From Acidimicrobiales bacterium (GTDB lineage: Bacteria > Actinomycetota > Acidimicrobiia > Acidimicrobiales > RAAP-2): DNA of 9,711 nt. The notes beneath the pieces are model-generated. The model was not told where the DNA came from, did no database searches, and was given only the letters and a program-made list of their open reading frames with translations. Of the stretch, positions 5,030 to 9,711 are shown in pieces. The stretch covers positions 1 to 9,711 of the forward strand of contig JADGOF010000056.1 of the NCBI GenBank assembly GCA_017883105.1, written 5' to 3'. A program made the translations under genes and the position numbers. The first letter of the stretch is position 1, and each line of letters opens with the position of its first letter.

Positions 5030-5812
5030 CTGTCACCGACCAAGGGCTTCGGACCGCGACTGCTTCGACGGCATGCTGGTCCGCCTGGTCACCGGCTGCT
5101 CGTGGGAGGACGCAGAACGCCTCACCGGACACAAGGTGTCGGACACCACGATGCGATCGCGGCGAGACGAGTGGATCACAGCAGGGGTGTTCGACGCCTT
5201 GATGCGAGAGGCGTTACACGCCTACGACAAGGTCATCGGCCTTGATCTCTCCGACGTGTCGGTCGATGGCTCCTTGCACAAAAGCCCTTGTGGAGGTGAG
5301 GGAACGGGCAAGAACCCGACCGACCGGGACAAACTCGGATGGAAGTGGTCGATCCTCACCGACCTGAACGGCATCCCGTTCGGATGGGCAATCGACGGTG
5401 CGAACCGCAACGACTCGGTGATGCTCGTCCCCACCCTGGACGACGCAGGAGACCGAGGACTGCTCAGCGATGTCGAGACCCTCTGGCTCGACCGTGGCTA
5501 CGACTCCGACGTCACACGGGAGCGCCTTGCCGAGCGCAACATCGATGACGCCGTCATCGCCAAGAAGCGGAAGAGGGGTTCCTCCGAGGCGAAGAAGTCC
5601 CTGCCGATGGGACTGCGCTGGCCAGTGGAACGGACCAACTCCTGGCTCTCGAACTACGGTCAGCTCCGCAGGAATACGGACCGCAAGAGCAACCACCGCC
5701 TCGCTCAGCTCACGCTGGCCATCGTGTTCCTGCTCACAGCCAAGCTCATCGACTGGCGGAATCGCTGGTCACCGGCACCATCACCTATCCGCTGAGGGTC
5801 TTAGGAACGGTG
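5030..5812 (+). mobile_element. IS5-family insertion sequence remnant
   Basis: The transposase gene ends in TGA at 5793-5795, closely followed by GGTCTTAGGAACGG. A short tail between stop codon and terminal repeat is usual for IS5 elements, so the right end probably lies near 5810. I searched by eye for the inverted partner (GTTCCTAAGACC or similar) to the left, between 3400 and 5073, and found none. This fits loss of the left end together with the transposase start. Exact ends and target duplications are therefore undefined. Confidence 0.45.
5073..5795 (+). CDS. IS5-family DDE transposase, 5' end probably missing
   Basis: Cut-and-paste transposase of the IS5 type. Family sequence is clear from about 5038 (RPRASDRDCFDGMLVRLVTGCSW) to the end. 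The DDE residues are visible: Asp in SVDGSLHK, Asp in LDRGYDS, and Glu in WPVERTNSW, followed by the usual SNYGQLRRNTDR segment and the end LIDWRNRWSP. The first in-frame ATG is at 5073, inside the conserved N-terminal domain, so 240 residues would remain. Between 4911 and 5073 the frame is open without any ATG, GTG or TTG, and the upstream protein sequence is not transposase-like. The frame remains open back to 4602 only by crossing the minus-strand genes. I take it as 5'-truncated or start-less, and probably inactive unless a rare start is used. Confidence 0.75.
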   Translation: MLVRLVTGCSWEDAERLTGHKVSDTTMRSRRDEWITAGVFDALMREALHAYDKVIGLDLSDVSVDGSLHKSPCGGEGTGKNPTDRDKLGWKWSILTDLNGIPFGWAIDGANRNDSVMLVPTLDDAGDRGLLSDVETLWLDRGYDSDVTRERLAERNIDDAVIAKKRKRGSSEAKKSLPMGLRWPVERTNSWLSNYGQLRRNTDRKSNHRLAQLTLAIVFLLTAKLIDWRNRWSPAPSPIR

Positions 5813-5980
5813 GCCGAAGACACGAAGCCGTCGGCCACGCCAACACAGCTGTTCACAACACCGATGCCGGTGGCGATCGGCCGGAACGACGACCATCGCC
5901 ATGTGACGCCCAGACGATAGCCCTCGGGCCCGCTTGCCGGGGGATGTGCTGCTTGCTCCGCACCGGCAGTCCGAGAGGAG
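5796..5980. other. Intergenic stretch between IS and xerC-like gene
   Basis: These 185 bases hold the likely right end of the IS and the upstream region of the recombinase gene. I checked all frames for the missing C-terminal half of the cell-wall hydrolase (Thr-Trp after GPMQFEPA, a Tyr-Asn-His segment) and found none. One frame is open to a stop near 5910 (ending PMPVAIGRNDDHRHVTPRR) but matches nothing I know. A short CCCG/CGGG hairpin lies near 5930-5942. GAGGAG at 5975-5980 abuts the ATG at 5981. Confidence 0.4.
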
Positions 5981-6907
5981 ATGCCCGGCTGTGCGCAGCC
6001 GTGCCGGTACTGTTTCCTTGTGCCCTGGGAGATCGAAGCGTTCCGACGGTCCGTCGGAGGCCTGTCTCCGGCGTCGATCCGGGCGTACTCCTCGGATACC
6101 GAGCGGTTCGCCGAATGGGCCGGGAGGGGTGGGGCGCAAGGCCCCGGTGACGTCGACCGGATCTTGTTGCGTCGCTATCTGGCCTTCATGGCCACCCGCC
6201 GGTACTCCAAGGCAACTATCTCCCGGACCGCGGCATCGCTCCGGTCCTACTTCCAGTGGTGCGCCCGCCGGGGTCTGATCACCACGGATCCCTCGGGCCG
6301 CCTCTCTGCGCCGTCACCGGACTCCCGTCTGCCCCGGGTGCTCGGGCACGCGGAACTGCACCAACTGCTCGAGCCCGAGCCCGAGGCGGCCGGGAGCGCC
6401 GGCACACGACCCGATGTGGCCTGTCGGGACGATGCAGTGCTGGAACTGCTCTATGGGAGCGGCATGCGGGTGGCCGAACTGTGCAGCCTCGATGTCGACG
6501 ACGTGGATCTGGCCCGACGGGTGGTCACCGTCACGGGCAAAGGCTCCAAGGAACGCCAGGTGCTGATCCACGCGCGGTGTGCCGAGTCGCTCCGGGCCTG
6601 GTTGCACGGACCTCGTGGGGACATGGCCACCGAAGCCAGCCCGTCCGCCGCGCTCTTCTACAACCTCCGGGGAAACCGGCTGGGCCCCCGCGACGTCCGC
6701 AGGCTGCTCGACCGCCGTTCGCCGGTCCCGACCCACCCCCACGCCCTGCGCCACACCTTCGCCACCCACCTCCTCGACGGGGGAGCCGACCTGCGTGTCG
6801 TGCAGGAACTGTTGGGGCATGCAAGCCTCCAGACCACACAGGTCTACACTCATGTGAGCAAGGAGCGCCTGCTTACGGTGTATTCGGGAACGCATCCACG
6901 GGCCTAA
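5981..6907 (+). CDS. xerC: XerC/XerD-type tyrosine recombinase
   Basis: Site-specific recombinase that resolves chromosome dimers at dif together with a partner and FtsK. The N-terminal SAM-like core-binding domain spans about residues 15-105, with IEAFRRSVGGLSPASIRAYSSD at its start in the Xer style. The catalytic domain carries Arg163 (GSGMRVAEL), Lys187 (TGKGSKERQ), His254 and Arg257 (HALRHTFATH), His280 (LLGHASL) and nucleophile Tyr289 (TTQVYTHV). All expected residues are present. Length (up to 308 aa) is normal. The start is doubtful: ATG 5981 has a GAGGAG directly touching it, which is too close, and the alternative in-frame GTG 6020 (VPWEIEAF), where family homology begins, has no ribosome-binding site. 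It is followed 8 bases later by whiG, a conserved actinobacterial pair, so I assign it to the host rather than the insert. XerC rather than XerD is based on synteny. Confidence 0.88.
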   Translation: MPGCAQPCRYCFLVPWEIEAFRRSVGGLSPASIRAYSSDTERFAEWAGRGGAQGPGDVDRILLRRYLAFMATRRYSKATISRTAASLRSYFQWCARRGLITTDPSGRLSAPSPDSRLPRVLGHAELHQLLEPEPEAAGSAGTRPDVACRDDAVLELLYGSGMRVAELCSLDVDDVDLARRVVTVTGKGSKERQVLIHARCAESLRAWLHGPRGDMATEASPSAALFYNLRGNRLGPRDVRRLLDRRSPVPTHPHALRHTFATHLLDGGADLRVVQELLGHASLQTTQVYTHVSKERLLTVYSGTHPRA

Positions 6908-6915
6908 GGGGACAA

Positions 6916-7764
6916 TTGGCGACGCAACTGGACACGGTGGGACACGGCATCGACAGGCTGTGGGCCGAATATAAGAAGACGGGAACCCGTGCGCTCCGTG
7001 ATCAGCTGATTGTCCACTACGCGCCGGTGGTCAAGTACGTGGCCGGCCGAGTGTCGGTGGGACTGCCGCGCCACGTCGACGAGGCCGACTTGGCCAGTTA
7101 CGGGATCATCGGGTTGATCGACGCCATCGAACGGTTCGAGCCGGCCCGCAAGATCAAGTTCGAGACCTACGCCATCCCTCGCATCAAAGGGGCGATCATC
7201 GACGAGCTCCGGTCCATTGACTGGGTGCCGAGGTCGGTGCGGGCCAAAGCCCGGGCGGTGGAGCAGTCCTATTCGAAGCTCGAGTCCACCCTGCACCGGA
7301 CGCCCACCGACGCCGAGGTGGCCGCTGACCTCGAGATGACCGATGCAGAGTTCCAGACCGCCCTCCGCAAGATCTCCTTCGTGGGCGTGGTCGCCCTCGA
7401 CGAGGTGTTCCGGGGCGGCGACCGGTCGGACCGGTCCACGCTGGGGGAGACCCTTCCAGACAGCACCGCCGGGCCGATGGACACCTTCGAGGTCAAAGAG
7501 ACCAAGGAGGCACTGGTCCATGCGGTCAGCCAGATGGCGTCCCGTGAGAAGACGGTGCTCACGCTCTACTACTACGAAGGCCTGACCCTGGCGGAGATCG
7601 GGGAGATCCTGGGCGTCACCGAGAGCCGGGTGTGCCAGATCCACACCAAGGCGGTCCTCCAGCTGCGGGCCAAGCTTGCCGATCGCCCGGAAGGAACCGG
7701 GAGGCGGCCCGACAATGGTGGGTCGGCGCCCACCAAGCAGGTGTCGACCTCCGCCGCTCGCTAG
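6916..7764 (+). CDS. whiG: RNA polymerase sigma factor WhiG/FliA family
   Basis: Alternative sigma-70 family factor (sigma-28 type) of 282 residues, matching the usual WhiG length. In Streptomyces WhiG starts sporulation of aerial hyphae; in motile bacteria the homologue drives flagellar genes. Region 2 contains DLASYGIIGLIDAIERFEP and FETYAIPRIKGAIIDELR, covering core binding and -10 recognition. Region 3 contains TPTDAEVAADLEMTDAEF. Region 4 carries LTLYYYEGLTLAEIGEILG and the recognition helix TESRVCQIHTKAV. The start is TTG 6916 with AAGGGG at 6906-6911, 4 bases upstream; GTG 6937 is a weaker alternative. The gene begins 8 bases after the xerC-like gene, so the two are likely one transcript. 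The frame is open far upstream inside the xerC gene, but that part is a shadow. Confidence 0.92.
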   Translation: MATQLDTVGHGIDRLWAEYKKTGTRALRDQLIVHYAPVVKYVAGRVSVGLPRHVDEADLASYGIIGLIDAIERFEPARKIKFETYAIPRIKGAIIDELRSIDWVPRSVRAKARAVEQSYSKLESTLHRTPTDAEVAADLEMTDAEFQTALRKISFVGVVALDEVFRGGDRSDRSTLGETLPDSTAGPMDTFEVKETKEALVHAVSQMASREKTVLTLYYYEGLTLAEIGEILGVTESRVCQIHTKAVLQLRAKLADRPEGTGRRPDNGGSAPTKQVSTSAAR

Positions 7765-7948
7765 AGCCCCGTTCTTCCGCCGGAATGCTTCCGAGTGGAG
7801 CGTACGGGTCCAGGGGCACTACGATGGAGGCGCCTCGCCAACCGGTGGGGCATTCATGCGGGATCTACTTCGCACCCGGCCGCGTCCACGGTCGCCCTTC
7901 AGGGGGTGTTGTGGTCGGGGGAGAACAACCGTTGCAAGGAGCAGTCAT
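7765..7948 (+). promoter_or_regulatory. rpsB leader and promoter region
   Basis: A 184-base spacer between whiG and rpsB, where a promoter for the ribosomal operon is expected. CGGAA-TGC-TTCCG at 7781-7793 is a short hairpin that may weakly terminate whiG transcription. TACGAT at 7820-7825 fits a -10 element, but no good -35 is seen at the right distance. AAGGAG at 7936-7941 is the strong ribosome-binding site of rpsB. A plus-strand frame is open through the spacer but its protein sequence is not S2-like. Confidence 0.35.
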
Positions 7949-8869
7949 ATGGCCGTCGTCACGATGAAGCAATTGCTGGGCGCAGGTGTGCATTTCGGGC
8001 ACCAGACCCGTCGTTGGAACCCCAAGATGCGCAGGTTCATCATTGGGGAGCGCAACGGCATCTACCTGATCGACCTTCGTCAGACGATGAAGGGTATCGA
8101 GGAGTCCTACGGTTACATCCGTGACCTGGTGGCCGGCGGCGGCACCGTCCTCTTCGTGGGCACGAAGAAGCAGACGCAGGGCCCGGTGGCCATCTATGCC
8201 GATGCATGCGGGATGCCCTATGTGAACGAGCGCTGGCTGGGCGGCATGCTGACCAACTTCCAGACCGTCTCCACCCGGGTGAAGCGCATGAAGGAGTTCG
8301 AGGCCATGCAGAAGGCCGGCGACTTCGAGGCCATGCCCAAAAAGGAGGCTCTCCGCCACACGCGTGAGCTCGAGAAGTTGCAGCGCAACCTGGGCGGCAT
8401 CCGCGGCCTCGACCGCCTTCCCGACGCCATCTTCGTGATCGACACCAACAAAGAGCACATCGCGGTCACCGAGGCCAACAAGCTCGGCCTGCCGGTGGTA
8501 GCGGTCGTCGACACCAACTGTGACCCCGACGTGATCACCCATGTGATCCCGGGGAACGACGACGCCATCCGTTCGGGCGCCCTCTTGTGCCGCGTGGTTG
8601 CCGACGCCGTGGTCGAGGGTCGCTTCATCGCCCAGCAGCGTCCGGCCCCCGCTGCGGCCCCTGCCCCGGTGCCCCCCCCTGCGCCTGCCGCCCCGTCGAC
8701 GGGTGCCCCAATCTCGCCCCCGCCTCCCGCTCCTGCTGCTGTTGCTGCACCGGCACCGGCAACCGAGTCAGCCCCTGAGGCACCGGCTCAGACCGTCGTG
8801 GCGGAAGCCGAGGCCACCAGCACCGGAACAGCGGAAATCAGCCCGACGGCTCCGACCGAGGAGGTCTAG
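7949..8869 (+). CDS. rpsB: 30S ribosomal protein S2 with long Ala/Pro C-terminal tail
   Basis: Ribosomal protein S2 of the small subunit, which sits between the head and body of 30S. The sequence starts MAVVTMKQLLGAGVHFGHQTRRWNPKM-like, then NGIYLIDLRQT, FVGTKKQ, NERWLGGMLTNF and VVDTNCDPD, all S2 signatures. The globular part ends near residue 231 (GRFIAQQRP). A tail of about 75 residues composed mainly of Ala, Pro, Glu and Thr follows, giving 306 residues, longer than the roughly 230-260 of many bacteria; such tails occur in actinobacteria. ATG 7949 has AAGGAG 7 bases upstream. The next gene, tsf, starts 2 bases after the stop codon, in the universal rpsB-tsf order. Confidence 0.97.
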   Translation: MAVVTMKQLLGAGVHFGHQTRRWNPKMRRFIIGERNGIYLIDLRQTMKGIEESYGYIRDLVAGGGTVLFVGTKKQTQGPVAIYADACGMPYVNERWLGGMLTNFQTVSTRVKRMKEFEAMQKAGDFEAMPKKEALRHTRELEKLQRNLGGIRGLDRLPDAIFVIDTNKEHIAVTEANKLGLPVVAVVDTNCDPDVITHVIPGNDDAIRSGALLCRVVADAVVEGRFIAQQRPAPAAAPAPVPPPAPAAPSTGAPISPPPPAPAAVAAPAPATESAPEAPAQTVVAEAEATSTGTAEISPTAPTEEV

Positions 8870-8871
8870 TC

Positions 8872-9666
8872 TTGGCCGCCTTTTCCGCCAAGGATGTCCA
8901 GAAGCTCCGCCAGATCTCCGGTGTGGGCATGCTCGACGCCAAGCGTGCGCTCGAAGCGAACGCCGGCGATCTGGACCAGTCGATGAAGTGGCTCCGTGAG
9001 CAGGGCCTGGCCAGTCAGGCCAAGCGCACCGACCGCGAGGCATCCGAGGGGTCGGTGGCCATCGGCCGCGCCGACAACGCGGTGTCCATCGTGCAGCTGC
9101 GATCAGAGACCGACTTCGTGGCCAAGTCCGACGAATTCGTGGCCTTCGTCACCTTGCTGGCCGATCTGGTGGCCGCCAAGGGTGAGTCGGCGGTCAATGA
9201 GCGCGCCGACTTGCTGGACAAGATGAAGATCACCCTGAAGGAGAACATCTCCATCGGCAAGGTCGTCCGGATCGAGGCCCCGGCCGACGGTGCGGTCGAC
9301 TCCTACCTGCATCTCCAGGCCGGCCGTGGCGTGAACGCCGTGGTAGTGGCGGTGGCCGGTGGAACGGTGGAGTTGGCCCATGACATCGCCGCCCACATCG
9401 CCTTCGCCCGACCGGCGTACATCTCTCGGGACGACGTCCCCGAGGAGGAAGTGGCCGCCGAACGCGAGACGGTCGAGAACATCGCCCGCAACGAAGGCAA
9501 GCCTGACGCCGCTCTGCCCAAGATCGTCGAAGGTCGCCTCGGCGGCTGGTACAAGGAGCGGGTGCTCCTCGACCAGGCCTTCATCAAGGATGAGAAGCAG
9601 ACCATCGCCAAGCTCCTCGGCTCGGCCACGGTGACGCAATTCGCCCAGGTCGTCGTCGGCGACTGA
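8872..9666 (+). CDS. tsf: Elongation factor Ts
   Basis: Guanine-nucleotide exchange factor that releases GDP from EF-Tu in the cytoplasm. The N-terminal UBA-like domain contains SGVGMLDAKRALEANAGD (residues 16-33) and WLREQGL. The core follows with the hallmark SETDFVAK at 78-85, which inserts into EF-Tu, and then LHLQAGRGVNAVVV and the C-terminal module with GRLGGWYKERVLLDQAFIKD. The 264 residues are a normal length for the two-subdomain bacterial type. Start TTG 8872 is supported by GAGGAGGT at 8858-8865, inside the end of rpsB and 6-7 bases from the start. No in-frame ATG lies near. Only 2 bases separate it from rpsB, so it is co-transcribed and probably translationally linked. Confidence 0.97.
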   Translation: MAAFSAKDVQKLRQISGVGMLDAKRALEANAGDLDQSMKWLREQGLASQAKRTDREASEGSVAIGRADNAVSIVQLRSETDFVAKSDEFVAFVTLLADLVAAKGESAVNERADLLDKMKITLKENISIGKVVRIEAPADGAVDSYLHLQAGRGVNAVVVAVAGGTVELAHDIAAHIAFARPAYISRDDVPEEEVAAERETVENIARNEGKPDAALPKIVEGRLGGWYKERVLLDQAFIKDEKQTIAKLLGSATVTQFAQVVVGD

Positions 9667-9673
9667 GGCAGCG

Positions 9674-9711
9674 GTGGGTCGACAACAGCGCATCGTTCTG
9701 AAACTGTCCGG
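9674..9711 (+). CDS. pyrH: UMP kinase, first codons only (window edge)
   Basis: The frame from GTG 9674 reads VGRQQRIVLKLSG, and the V-L-L/K-L-S-G strand and loop is the start of bacterial UMP kinases, which phosphorylate UMP to UDP. GAGG at 9665-9668 lies 5 bases upstream. Position after rpsB-tsf is the usual place of pyrH. Only 12 complete codons are inside the window, so the call rests on this motif and on synteny. Confidence 0.7.
   Translation, partial: MGRQQRIVLKLS

Larger units (their letters stand above)
3388..5812. mobile_element. Accessory insert: two convergent micro-operons plus an IS5-type transposase
   Basis: The insert begins where the cell-wall hydrolase loses homology (near 3388) and ends at or after the transposase gene, before xerC. 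It contains three very small plus-strand genes, a hairpin terminator, four small overlapping minus-strand genes, two further hairpins and an IS5-family transposase gene. The compact gene packing and unassignable small proteins resemble phage, satellite or plasmid-derived DNA, whereas both flanks are ordinary chromosomal genes. No integrase belonging to the insert is visible; the xerC-like gene downstream has housekeeping synteny. The right boundary is uncertain, and it may be a composite of an older insert and a later IS. Confidence 0.55.

Noticed and set aside
4602..5072. Long upstream extension of the transposase reading frame beginning at ATG 4602.
   Set aside because: It runs antisense through two well-supported minus-strand genes and lacks any transposase-like sequence before about 5038; the open frame is a by-product of high GC.
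5981..6907. The tyrosine recombinase as the integrase of the insert.
   Set aside because: It sits directly before whiG and rpsB-tsf as in ordinary actinobacterial chromosomes and has Xer-type length and motifs, so it is the host gene.
6256..6915. Upstream extension of the sigma factor frame within the recombinase gene.
   Set aside because: It overlaps a gene with intact catalytic motifs and is Arg/Gly/Pro-rich shadow sequence; TTG 6916 has a ribosome-binding site.
7820..7825. TACGAT as a definite -10 promoter box of rpsB.
   Set aside because: It fits the -10 pattern, but no -35 box is at the right distance, so it is kept only as a possibility in the leader entry.
7676..7948. Upstream extension of the S2 frame to 7676.
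   Set aside because: S2 homology starts at MAVVTMKQL and AAGGAG precedes ATG 7949 at ideal distance.

Overview
The window looks like a chromosomal segment of a high-GC member of the Actinomycetota. The best clues are a whiG/fliA-type sigma factor gene directly after a xerC-like recombinase gene and directly before rpsB-tsf-pyrH, an arrangement typical of this phylum. Frequent GTG and TTG starts and an actinobacterial style of cell-wall hydrolase agree with this. An uncultured Acidimicrobiia-like lineage is my guess; nothing in the sequence fixes it.

Left part (1-2842): a minus-strand fatty-acyl-CoA ligase gene that runs off the left edge. It is divergent from a class I SAM-dependent methyltransferase gene and a flavin-dependent nitronate monooxygenase-family gene, both on the plus strand. 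The latter has Phe where the catalytic His is normally found.

Middle part (about 3034-5980): a membrane-anchored, lytic-transglycosylase-like cell-wall hydrolase gene starts normally, but its homology stops abruptly just after the GPMQFEPA motif, near position 3388. What follows is accessory DNA. First comes a plus-strand run of three tiny genes (49, 45 and 64 codons). Then a perfect 9-bp hairpin sits between convergent genes. Then comes a minus-strand operon of four small genes (65, 88, 60 and 49 codons), each overlapping the next by 4 bp (ATGA or GTGA). One of these encodes a probable winged-helix DNA-binding protein. Two strong hairpins and an IS5-family transposase gene without a recognisable start complete the insert. 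The missing 3' half of the hydrolase gene is not found on the far side, so sequence was lost or moved.

Right part (5981-9711): conserved housekeeping genes, all on the plus strand: the xerC/xerD-like recombinase (all six catalytic residues present), the WhiG/FliA sigma factor, ribosomal protein S2 with a long Ala/Pro tail, elongation factor Ts, and the first codons of pyrH (UMP kinase).

The part most worth a second look is the small-gene insert at 3391-4910. Its tightly coupled, convergent micro-operons encode proteins I mostly cannot assign. Its left junction carries a 30-bp imperfect direct repeat.
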